In this document: positions 8,723-15,794 of the stretch, piece by piece
Layout: every line of letters begins with the position of its first letter
How positions within the stretch are numbered: position 1 is the first letter of the stretch
DNA from: Cellulomonas taurus
Lineage (GTDB): Bacteria; Actinomycetota; Actinomycetes; Actinomycetales; Cellulomonadaceae
Length of the DNA: 64,000 nucleotides
Assembly (NCBI RefSeq): GCF_012931845.1
Contig: NZ_CP051884.1
Coordinates: 1,674,001 to 1,738,000, forward strand
Direction: 5' to 3'
Notes under the pieces: generated by a model
Seen by the model: only the letters and a program-made list of their open reading frames with translations
What the model was told of the DNA's origin: nothing
Databases searched by the model: none
Position numbers and translations under genes: made by a program

Positions 8723-8971
8723 TCAGTGCGCTGTGGTCACCGCCCAGGTGATCAGCGCCGTGGCCGCTGCCACGGTGCCGGTGAGCCAGAGCGACATCCG
8801 GGCGCGGCGCCGACGGGGAGCGACCCGTGCGCTGACCTCACGCAGCACGGCGTCCGCACGGCGCCGGGACAGCCGCGTCTCGTGCACCGTCGGGCGATCG
8901 ACCTCCGGGCTCGGCTCATGGCTGCCGGTCCCGGCGTAGCGGTTCGCCAACCACGGGTCCATCCCTGCCAT
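8723..8971 (-). CDS. Small C-terminally membrane-anchored protein
   Basis: 82 residues from the ATG at 8971 (MAGMDPWLANRYAG). The N-terminal part is polar, followed by a basic cluster (VAPRRRRARM) and one hydrophobic helix at the C terminus (LTGTVAAATALITWAV), so it should be a tail-anchored membrane protein with its bulk in the cytoplasm. A longer reading from 9118 is possible but would overlap the DUF2945 gene. No ribosome site is obvious. The function is unknown. Confidence 0.5.
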   Translation of the reverse strand: MAGMDPWLANRYAGTGSHEPSPEVDRPTVHETRLSRRRADAVLREVSARVAPRRRRARMSLWLTGTVAAATALITWAVTTAH

Positions 8972-9074
8972 GACCGGGTGATCGGCCGTGCCGTGGGCCG
9001 ACTTGAGTCGGCTGAGGCCGACCGGGTGAATCCCGCGCTCGCGCTCCGCGGCGGCACCGAGCACCATGAGGCGC

Positions 9075-9290
9075 ATGGCCAAACCGCTGAGCGTCGGTGA
9101 TCGGGTGTCCTGGAACACCCCCCAGGGCCGGACCCAGGGAGTGGTGGTCGAGCGCCGGGAGAGCGACGTCGAGCTCGCCGGTCAGCGCTTCACCGCGAGC
9201 GCCGAGGAACCGGCGTTCATCGTCGAGTCGGAGAAGACCGGCGCCCGGGCCGCTCATCATCGGTCGGCGCTGCGACGGCTCGGAGGCTGA
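9075..9290 (+). CDS. DUF2945 (hypervirulence-associated TUDOR-like) protein
   Basis: 71 residues. The sequence follows the DUF2945 pattern closely: VGDRVSWNTPQGRTQG, then a basic VVERR, AGQRFTAS, and FIVESEKTGARAAHHRSAL. These are small SH3/TUDOR-like proteins, common in actinobacteria and of unknown role. An alternative ATG at 9066 adds three residues. A 43-residue membrane peptide starts three bases after its stop codon, with the ribosome site inside this gene's end, so the two probably form an operon. Confidence 0.85.
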   Translation: MAKPLSVGDRVSWNTPQGRTQGVVVERRESDVELAGQRFTASAEEPAFIVESEKTGARAAHHRSALRRLGG

Positions 9291-9292
9291 CC

Positions 9293-9424
9293 GTGGAGGA
9301 TCCGCTCCGACCCAGCTTCCGCGATCCAGCGCGTCGCGAGCCGCAGTCGTCGCGGGCGCTGTTCTGGACCGTGGCCCCTCTCGTGGTCGTCGCGCTGGTG
9401 GTGCTGGGACTCGCCGCGCTGTGA
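9293..9424 (+). CDS. 43-residue single-pass membrane peptide
   Basis: GTG start with GGAGG (9282-9286) six bases upstream, inside the end of the DUF2945 gene. The product has a polar, basic N-terminal half (FRDPARREP) and one hydrophobic helix at the C terminus (TVAPLVVVALVVLGLAAL). This strong start site and the clean membrane segment make it a credible gene. It resembles other small actinobacterial membrane peptides only in layout; no function can be named. Confidence 0.6.
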   Translation: MEDPLRPSFRDPARREPQSSRALFWTVAPLVVVALVVLGLAAL

Positions 9425-9455
9425 GGTCCGTCCCGGCCGGGCGTCGGGTCCGACC

Positions 9456-9809
9456 TCACCGGCGGGGCGCGTCGGCCGTTCCGTGCTGCTGGGCACCGTC
9501 GGCCTCGGCGATGCCGAAGTGCTCGGTCAGGCCCAGCACCCGCAACACGGTGAGCGCCGATGGGGGCGCGCCCACCAGCGTGCAGGGCAGCTGGACCTCG
9601 TCGCACGCCCGGCGGAACTGCACCAGGTAGCCGATTCCGGAGGAATCGATGAACGTCACCCCGGACAGGTCGAGCACCACCGGCCGTCCGGCGGTCAGCG
9701 CCGCTCCGAGCGCCCGCCCCGCGTGCTCGCGCAGCAGGACGTCTACGTCGCCCGACAGGGCGATCACCGTCCGGTCGGACCGGTGCCCGACCTCGATCCT
9801 CCCGCCCAT
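9456..9809 (-). CDS. STAS domain anti-sigma factor antagonist
   Basis: 117 residues, a single STAS domain. The phosphorylatable serine lies in the conserved FIDSSGIGYLV segment (residues about 53-63), and the N-terminal strand VIALSGDVD fits the family. Proteins of this type bind RsbW-like kinases when unphosphorylated and so release a sigma factor. It is two bases from the PAS-ANTAR gene and probably in the same operon. Possible partners here are the RsbW-like kinase at 4987 and the SpoIIE-type phosphatase at 18256. Confidence 0.9.
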   Translation of the reverse strand: MGGRIEVGHRSDRTVIALSGDVDVLLREHAGRALGAALTAGRPVVLDLSGVTFIDSSGIGYLVQFRRACDEVQLPCTLVGAPPSALTVLRVLGLTEHFGIAEADGAQQHGTADAPRR

Positions 9810-9810
9810 C

Positions 9811-10446
9811 TCAGCGCCGATGGGTCGGTGCCGACAGCTCCCGGAGGAACCGGGGGAGTCGACCGGGGTCGGAGTTCAGTGCTGGAAGCTGCTCCACGAT
9901 GGCTGTCGCCAGGGTGCGCAGCGGGACGTTCGCGTCGTTGGAGACGGTGCGTAACCGACGGAACGCCACCTCCGGCGAGACACCCTCGGCCAGGGCGACC
10001 GCGCCCACCGCTTGCTCGATCCCGGCGCGGCTGCGGGCCGATGCCTCGATCGACACCGTGGCGGCGCGTCGAGCCTGGAGATCCACCATCTCGGTGAGGT
10101 CCAGGACCCGGCCGTGCACCCGCTGATCGGCCAGCTCGCCGTTGATGCTGAACAGCCGCGCGCGGCCGGTGGCGTCCACCGCGGTGTGCGCCGCGGTGAA
10201 GGGTTCGCCGGTGGTGAAGGTCTCGGAGACGCGTGCCACCAACCCCACGGTGTCCTCCGGGTGCTGGTGCGCGAGCACCAGCGCGGTCGACGGCACGACG
10301 TCGTGCGGAGCGAAGCCGTACATGCGGAACAGCTCGTCGTCCCACCACCAGGTGTCGGTGCGCAGGTCGACACTGAACCGGCCGACCGCGTGGTCGTCCG
10401 TCCTCGTCGATCTGCGTGGTGTGATGCGTGCGGTCAGGTCGGTCAT
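9811..10446 (-). CDS. PAS-ANTAR domain regulator
   Basis: 211 residues from the ATG at 10446. Residues about 20-115 form a PAS domain (WWWDDELFRMYGF, HPEDTVGLVARV), the PAS_3 type seen in many actinobacterial ANTAR proteins. Residues about 130-185 fit an ANTAR domain (RAGIEQAVGAVALAEGVSPEVAFRRLR), which binds paired hairpins in nascent RNA and acts by antitermination. It lies just upstream of the STAS gene. Signal and RNA targets are unknown; no double hairpin was located in the window. Confidence 0.85.
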   Translation of the reverse strand: MTDLTARITPRRSTRTDDHAVGRFSVDLRTDTWWWDDELFRMYGFAPHDVVPSTALVLAHQHPEDTVGLVARVSETFTTGEPFTAAHTAVDATGRARLFSINGELADQRVHGRVLDLTEMVDLQARRAATVSIEASARSRAGIEQAVGAVALAEGVSPEVAFRRLRTVSNDANVPLRTLATAIVEQLPALNSDPGRLPRFLRELSAPTHRR

Positions 10447-10633
10447 GACCGTGGCCCCCATCGGTCCCGCCACCGGAATGCGGCCGCTGTGCTGGACCGC
10501 AGCCGATCAGCCGTGTAGCGCGACCGTACGCCCGATCGGGTGACAACGACACCGGAGTGCGGGCGACCGTCCGCCGGGATAGCGTCCGGGAGTCTCATGC
10601 CACGGGGCACACCGCCGTGCACCGGGAGTCACC

Positions 10634-11668
10634 TTGCGCGCACCAGCCCCCCGCGGGCCGTTCAGTGACCGTCTCCTCACCGCCCTGACCAGCGGCACCG
10701 TCGACCCCGCCCTGTCCGACCTCGCCCTCCGTGCGGTGGCAGCGAGCCCCGACCTGGCCACCGACGAGGATGTCCAGGTCGCGCTGACCGCGCTGTACGA
10801 GCTGCACTACCAGGGCCTGGAGGGTGTCGACGACGGCCTGGAATGGCACCCCGACCTGCTCCGGGCGCGCGCCGTGATCGAGGCGGAGTTCGAGGCGCAG
10901 CTGCGCGCAGCGGTGGCGGTGCCGGACGACCTGCGGCCGGAGCCGGAGCAGCAGTCGGTCGCCGCCGCGCTGTTCGCGCTGACCAGCCGGGACAGCGGTC
11001 CGAGCCTGTCCGGATACGTCGCTAAGAAGGCCACCGACGAGCAGCTGCACGAGCTGCTGATCAACCGGTCGATCTACCAGCTGAAGGAGGCCGACCCGCA
11101 CACCTGGGCGATCCCGCGGTTGCTCGGCGAGCCGAAGGCGGCCCTGGTGGAGATCCAGGCCGACGAGTACGGCGGCGGGCGGCCCGAGCGGATGCACGCG
11201 GCCCTGTTCGCCCGGACGATGCGCGGCCTCGGCCTGGACGACAGCTACGGCCACTACATCGACCTGGTGCCCGCGATCACGCTGGCCTCGGTGAACATGA
11301 TGACGATGTTCGGGCTGCACCGGCGGCTGCGGGGCTGCATCGTCGGGCACCTGGCCGCCTTCGAGATGACGTCCTCCCAACCGAACCGGTTGTACGGGAA
11401 CGGCTTCCGTCGGCACGGGTACGACGCGGACGTCACGTGGTACTTCGACGAGCACGTCGAAGCCGATGCGGTGCACGAACAGATCGCCGGACGCGACCTG
11501 GCAGGCGGGCTGGTGGCACAACAGCCCGCACTGCTGGACGAGGTGATGTTCGGCGCCGCCGCCTGCCTGCACATCGACGGCCGGGTGGGCGCGCATCTGA
11601 TCGATCGGTGGTCGGCGGGGGAGTCGGCGCTGATCGGCGCCGGGGCCCGGAGCACCGGGGCGGTGTAG
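10634..11668 (+). CDS. Iron-containing redox enzyme family protein (haem-oxygenase-like fold)
   Basis: 344 residues. The helical C-terminal two thirds carries the family's metal ligands in the pattern EIQADEYGGG, then HxxL(F) helices, HLAAFEM and DEHVEADAVHE. The family (HDO, haem-oxygenase-like diiron oxidases) includes oxidases with diverse substrates. The TTG start has GGAGTC about four bases before it. The next gene starts inside its stop codon (TAGTG), and that gene in turn overlaps the CDGSH gene by four bases, so the three are translated as a unit. The shared theme is iron or redox chemistry plus sugar transfer; the product is unknown. Confidence 0.85.
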   Translation: MRAPAPRGPFSDRLLTALTSGTVDPALSDLALRAVAASPDLATDEDVQVALTALYELHYQGLEGVDDGLEWHPDLLRARAVIEAEFEAQLRAAVAVPDDLRPEPEQQSVAAALFALTSRDSGPSLSGYVAKKATDEQLHELLINRSIYQLKEADPHTWAIPRLLGEPKAALVEIQADEYGGGRPERMHAALFARTMRGLGLDDSYGHYIDLVPAITLASVNMMTMFGLHRRLRGCIVGHLAAFEMTSSQPNRLYGNGFRRHGYDADVTWYFDEHVEADAVHEQIAGRDLAGGLVAQQPALLDEVMFGAAACLHIDGRVGAHLIDRWSAGESALIGAGARSTGAV

Positions 11669-12624
11669 TGATCGTCGACGCGGAGTACCTGCTGCCGCTG
11701 CGCTGGACCGACGACACCGACCTGGAGGAGCTGGCCGACTACCTGTCCCGCCTGGTGCGGTGGCTGCCGGTGACCGTGGTCGACGGGTCGCCTGCCGCCG
11801 GGTTCGCCCGGCACCGGGCTGCCTTCCCGGACGCCGTGCGCCACCTGCGACCCGACCCGTCGACGGCGCTGAACGGGAAGGTCGCCGGCGTGCTGACCGG
11901 GCTGCGGCACCGCCGCGCGGAGCAGATCGTGATCGCCGACGACGATGTGCGCTACGACCGTGCAGGGCTGCTGGCGGCCGTCGACCGGCTCCGGGACGCC
12001 GATCTGGTGCGGCCGCGGAACGTGTTCCACCCCCAGCCCTGGCACGCCCGGTGGGACACCGCGCGCAGCCTGGTCAATCGCAGCCTGGGTGGTGACTATC
12101 CCGGCACCCTGGTGCTGCGGGCCGACGCGCTCGGCACTGCGGGGTACGACGGGGGCGTGCTGTTCGAGAACCTGGAGCTGATCCGCACGGTGCTGGCCCG
12201 GGGTGGCCGGGTGTGCCGTGCTGACGACCTGTACGTCCTGCGCCGACCGCCCAGCACCGGACACTTCTGGCGCCAGCGGGTCCGGCAGGCCTACGACAGC
12301 CTGGCCCAGCCGCCCCGGTTCCTCGCCGAGCTGGCGCTGCTGCCGATCGCGGTGGCAACGCGCCGCCACGGCGGCCCTGCGCTGATCGCCCTGGCCGCGA
12401 TCGCGGTGGCCGAAACCGGGCGGCGTCGCCAGGGCGGTCATTCGGTGTACCCGCGCTCCGCCGCGCTGTGGGCACCGGTCTGGCTCGCCGAACGTGCGCT
12501 GCTCGCCTGGCTGGTGCTGCCGCTGCGCGCGGGTGGGGGCGTGCGCTACGCCGGACACCGCGTGGCGCACGCCGCCACCCCACTCCGCGCTCTCCGCCAC
12601 GACCACGACCAGGAGTCACGATGA
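11668..12624 (+). CDS. Glycosyltransferase (GT-A fold, family 2-like)
   Basis: 318 residues from a GTG overlapping the previous stop. Features are an N-terminal LPLRW segment, the nucleotide-sugar/metal motif IVIADDDVRY near residue 92, and an acceptor segment with DYPGTLVLRADAL. A C-terminal part with basic and hydrophobic helices suggests membrane association. The sugar donor and acceptor cannot be told. Its stop overlaps the CDGSH start (ATGA). Confidence 0.75.
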   Translation: MIVDAEYLLPLRWTDDTDLEELADYLSRLVRWLPVTVVDGSPAAGFARHRAAFPDAVRHLRPDPSTALNGKVAGVLTGLRHRRAEQIVIADDDVRYDRAGLLAAVDRLRDADLVRPRNVFHPQPWHARWDTARSLVNRSLGGDYPGTLVLRADALGTAGYDGGVLFENLELIRTVLARGGRVCRADDLYVLRRPPSTGHFWRQRVRQAYDSLAQPPRFLAELALLPIAVATRRHGGPALIALAAIAVAETGRRRQGGHSVYPRSAALWAPVWLAERALLAWLVLPLRAGGGVRYAGHRVAHAATPLRALRHDHDQESR

Positions 12625-12938
12625 CCACCGCGCACCACGGTGCCGAGGTCGGCGAACCGACCGACGCACCCCAGGTCACGCCTCACGATGCGGGCCCCGC
12701 GCCCGTGATCCTCACGGCGTGCACCGATGGCCCGATCCTGGTGCGGGGCGAGGTCGAGATCCGGGACAGCTCCGGTCGGCCGGTCCCGCGTCGCCGGGCC
12801 ACGGTCGCGCTGTGCCGGTGTGGTGCGTCGGCGATCAAGCCCTTCTGCGACGGGTCGCACAAGGCGATCGGATTCCGCACCGACGACGAGGTGCCCCGGC
12901 CGCCGGAGCCGACCTCCGCCGAGGAGCACACGCCGTGA
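12621..12938 (+). CDS. CDGSH iron-sulfur domain protein
   Basis: 105 residues. The [2Fe-2S] site is complete: Cys65, Cys67 and Cys76 with His80, in CRCGASAIKPFCDGSH. The family transfers electrons or iron-sulfur clusters. The ATG has AGGAG five bases upstream and overlaps the preceding stop by four bases. Position behind the iron-containing redox enzyme suggests it is that enzyme's electron donor (inference). Confidence 0.92.
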   Translation: MTTAHHGAEVGEPTDAPQVTPHDAGPAPVILTACTDGPILVRGEVEIRDSSGRPVPRRRATVALCRCGASAIKPFCDGSHKAIGFRTDDEVPRPPEPTSAEEHTP

Positions 12939-13029
12939 CGGTCGTCGTCCGGTGCCTCCGGGTGGCGGACCGGAGCGGCTCTCGGTCGAGCTGCTGATCA
13001 CGCGCCCCCTCAGCCCGCCGCAGAACAGC

Positions 13030-13563
13030 TCACGGGACGATCGGCACCGGGTCCCAGTCGTCCTCCTGTCGGAGGAGGTGGCGCCGCTGCTCGGGCCCGG
13101 CGAGGTCCAGGTGGTCGATCTCAGTGACCCGTACCCGCAACCAGCCGAAGCGCTCGACGGGTTCGGCGTCGTCGCGCCCCGGCGCCGCTGACAGCGGCGT
13201 GCCGGCGGGTGCCGGCGCGGTGAACAGGGCGCGGGTGCCCGGCCCGAAAGACGCCCACGCCTGGGCCAGGGTCGTCGGGTCCTCCACCAGCTCCGCCGTG
13301 CCCCGCAGCCGCAGTTGCACCTGCTGGTCCGGATCCCACCCGGTGATCGCGATCCGGGGGTCCGCGAGCAGAGCCGCCACCTTGGGGGTGCGCCGGTCGG
13401 TGGCCAGGAACAGGTGCGGGGCCGTGACCGCGCGCAGGATCATCGCCCGCACCTGTGGTCCGTCGGGTCCGGCGGTGCCGACCTGGACCAGGGTGAAGGC
13501 GGTGCGCGTCTGGGTGGCCGCGGCCAGCTGCGACCAGATCGACTCTCCGAGGGCACTCGTCAT
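13030..13563 (-). CDS. Pyridoxamine 5'-phosphate oxidase-like (FMN-binding) protein
   Basis: 177 residues from the ATG at 13563. The split-barrel pattern is visible: VRAMILRAV, LFLATDRRTPKVAALLADPR, QVQLRLRGTAELV and a C-terminal RFGWLRVRVTEIDHLDL. The family binds FMN, F420 or haem. Length and the Trp-Arg C-terminal motif favour the FMN-type oxidase/general stress group over true PdxH. It is convergent with the CDGSH cluster. Confidence 0.85.
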   Translation of the reverse strand: MTSALGESIWSQLAAATQTRTAFTLVQVGTAGPDGPQVRAMILRAVTAPHLFLATDRRTPKVAALLADPRIAITGWDPDQQVQLRLRGTAELVEDPTTLAQAWASFGPGTRALFTAPAPAGTPLSAAPGRDDAEPVERFGWLRVRVTEIDHLDLAGPEQRRHLLRQEDDWDPVPIVP

Positions 13564-13588
13564 CGGGTCACGGTAGCCCGCACGCCGG

Positions 13589-13625
13589 GTTGTGACGGGG
13601 GGCGACCGACGCCCCCCGTCACAAC
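13589..13625 (-). terminator. Strong hairpin downstream of the first RCC1 gene
   Basis: Perfect 15-bp stem (13589-13603 with 13611-13625), 7-nt loop, very GC-rich, without a T tract. It lies ten bases after the stop codon of the gene that ends at 13635. Such hairpins are usual actinobacterial terminators. Confidence 0.7.
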
Positions 13626-13634
13626 GGTGTCGCG

Positions 13635-15752
13635 TCAGCTCACCGGTGCCCGATCCGGTCCACGGTCGGACGCCGGCCCACGACTCATCACCACGAACAG
13701 CGCACCGGCCGTCAGCAGTACCCCGCCCGTCGCCAGCAACCACCGGGGGTCGGAACCGGTGTGGGCGAGCACCTCGCGCACGGTGGCATCGGTCACGGTG
13801 CCGCTGCCGGGATCGGACCGGTCCCCAGGGTCGGTCGTGGAGCCGGACCCGTCGGGTGTGCCGGACCCGGGGGAGGTCGGGTCGACGGGAGCCGTCGATT
13901 CGGTGGGGGTCGGGTCGTCGGGGGCCGATGACCCGGCGGGTGTCGACGACGGATCCTCGGTCGGCACCGGATCGTCGGTCGGCGCCGGGGTGGCATCGGG
14001 GGCCGGATCCGCGGGGACGGCGATCGCCACCACCGTGCTGCTGGTGGAGGAGACCACGTTGCTGGCGACGGCCCGCACGTAGACGGTCGACCCGGCAGCG
14101 CCGGCCGGGATCGTGATCGAGCTGGTCACCTCGTCGCCGGTCCCGCTGGTGGTGGCACCCGTGAGGCTGGTCCAGCCGCCGACCCCGTTGGCCGACGTCT
14201 GCCAGGTGATCATCGGACGATCGTCGCCGGTGGCGACCACCGTGAGCGTGTGGCTCGCGCCCGCGCTGGTGGTCGCCCCGACCGGCTCCGTGGTGATGAC
14301 GGGCGGCGAACCGTAGGCGTACGCGTCCGGGTACGTGTAGACCGCGTTGCCCGTGGTCACCACCACGTCCACTCGCCCGGCGATGTGTGCCGGGGTGACT
14401 GCCTGCAGGGTCGTCGGGTTCACGCGGGTGACCGACGTCGCGGCCACCCCGTCGAAGGTCACCGCGTCACCCGGCACCGTCACTGGGACCGGAGTATCGG
14501 AGGACGCGACGGCACCGCCGTCGCCGAGCTGGCCGTACCCGTTGTCGCCCCAAGCCCAGGCGGTGGCCGCGTCGGTGACGGCGACGGCGTGCTCGTACCC
14601 GATCGCGTAGCTCGTCACCGTGACCGTCCCGAACACGCTGGTGTCGATCCTGGTCGGAGTGCTCAGGGCCTCCGGACCGCCGCTCAGCAGGAGGCCGGAG
14701 TGGTTGTCGCCCCAGCCGACAAGACTGCCGTCGGACAGCTGCACCAGCACCGAGGCGAGTCCCGCGTGCATCGACGTGACGGTCGCGCCGGCGAGCGCGC
14801 CGGTGTCGACCAGCGTGGGCAGCGTCACGCTGGTCGCGTCGGTGGCGACGCCCGCCGCCCCGATGTCGTTGCGGCCCCAGGCGTAGACCTGTCCGGTGGT
14901 GGTGAGGGCGTAGCTCGTGGTGCCGGCCGCCACCGCGGTGAACACCGTTCCGGGCGGGAGCGCGGAGGTGTCCACCGCGACTGGACCGCTCTCCTCGCTG
15001 GTCGAGCCGATACCGAGGTTGCCGAACCTGTTGCTGCCCCAGGTGAACAGCGAACCGTCGGACGCGAGCGCGATGAAGGTATCCGCGCCGGACTCGACCT
15101 CGACGATGGTCTTCCCCGCCATCGCCCCTGACATGTCGACGGCCGTGGGGGAGGAGATGCTGGTCTCGTCCGAGGCCGTCCCCAGCGAGTAACCGGTGTT
15201 ACCCCAGACGTAGACGGCTCCATCGGAGGTCACGACGGCAGCGGCGTCGTAGGCCACCGCGATATCGGTCACGGTCTTGCCGGCCAGCGCTCCGGATGTG
15301 TCGATGGGGGTGAGGTCCGTGCTGAACTGGACGTCGGTGGCACCGGTCATCACGCCGCCGTAGCTCTCGCCCCAGGCGTAGACCCGCCCGTCGGAGGCGA
15401 GGGCCAGCCCCAGGAAACCGGTGGGGGCCGCCGCCACCTGGGTGATCGTGGCGTCCCCGATGATGCTGGTGTCGATCGTGGTCGGGACGGTCGAGCGCTG
15501 CTCTTCTCCCAGGATCGCACCGCCGCCCCAGGCGTAGATCTCCCCGGTGGTGGTCACGCCGATCGACGCCTCCTCACTGGTATCGACCTGGGCGAACTGG
15601 AACTGCGGCGAGTCGATCGCCACGGTGGTGCCACCGGCGGTGGATCCGTATCCCGGGTCGACCGCGACGGCCGCGAGGGCGACGAAGGAGGCAGTCGCCC
15701 CCGCCGCGAGAACTCCTGCAAGCGCGCTACGGCGCACAACTGTCGACAACAA
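13635..15752 (-). CDS. Secreted RCC1-repeat surface protein with LAHTG anchor
   Basis: 705 residues. A signal peptide (basic start, hydrophobic to about residue 30) precedes a seven-bladed-propeller region of RCC1-like repeats (recurrent YAWGxNxxGQLG-type units: YAWGGG, YVWGNTGYSLG, FTWGSNRFGNLGIG, YAWGRNDIGAAG, WAWGDNGYGQLGDG). A TIG/IPT-like bridge and one Ig-like domain follow, then a long Pro/Thr/Asp-rich wall-spanning stretch. The C terminus is a sorting signal: LAHTG, a hydrophobic helix and Arg residues. LAXTG is the class E sortase motif. The start is TTG with GAAGGA some bases upstream. It is a tandem paralogue of the next gene. Confidence 0.85.
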   Translation of the reverse strand: MLSTVVRRSALAGVLAAGATASFVALAAVAVDPGYGSTAGGTTVAIDSPQFQFAQVDTSEEASIGVTTTGEIYAWGGGAILGEEQRSTVPTTIDTSIIGDATITQVAAAPTGFLGLALASDGRVYAWGESYGGVMTGATDVQFSTDLTPIDTSGALAGKTVTDIAVAYDAAAVVTSDGAVYVWGNTGYSLGTASDETSISSPTAVDMSGAMAGKTIVEVESGADTFIALASDGSLFTWGSNRFGNLGIGSTSEESGPVAVDTSALPPGTVFTAVAAGTTSYALTTTGQVYAWGRNDIGAAGVATDATSVTLPTLVDTGALAGATVTSMHAGLASVLVQLSDGSLVGWGDNHSGLLLSGGPEALSTPTRIDTSVFGTVTVTSYAIGYEHAVAVTDAATAWAWGDNGYGQLGDGGAVASSDTPVPVTVPGDAVTFDGVAATSVTRVNPTTLQAVTPAHIAGRVDVVVTTGNAVYTYPDAYAYGSPPVITTEPVGATTSAGASHTLTVVATGDDRPMITWQTSANGVGGWTSLTGATTSGTGDEVTSSITIPAGAAGSTVYVRAVASNVVSSTSSTVVAIAVPADPAPDATPAPTDDPVPTEDPSSTPAGSSAPDDPTPTESTAPVDPTSPGSGTPDGSGSTTDPGDRSDPGSGTVTDATVREVLAHTGSDPRWLLATGGVLLTAGALFVVMSRGPASDRGPDRAPVS

Positions 15753-15794
15753 ACCGAGATCAATCCTTCAGACGGGGTACGGGGAACGGGGTGC

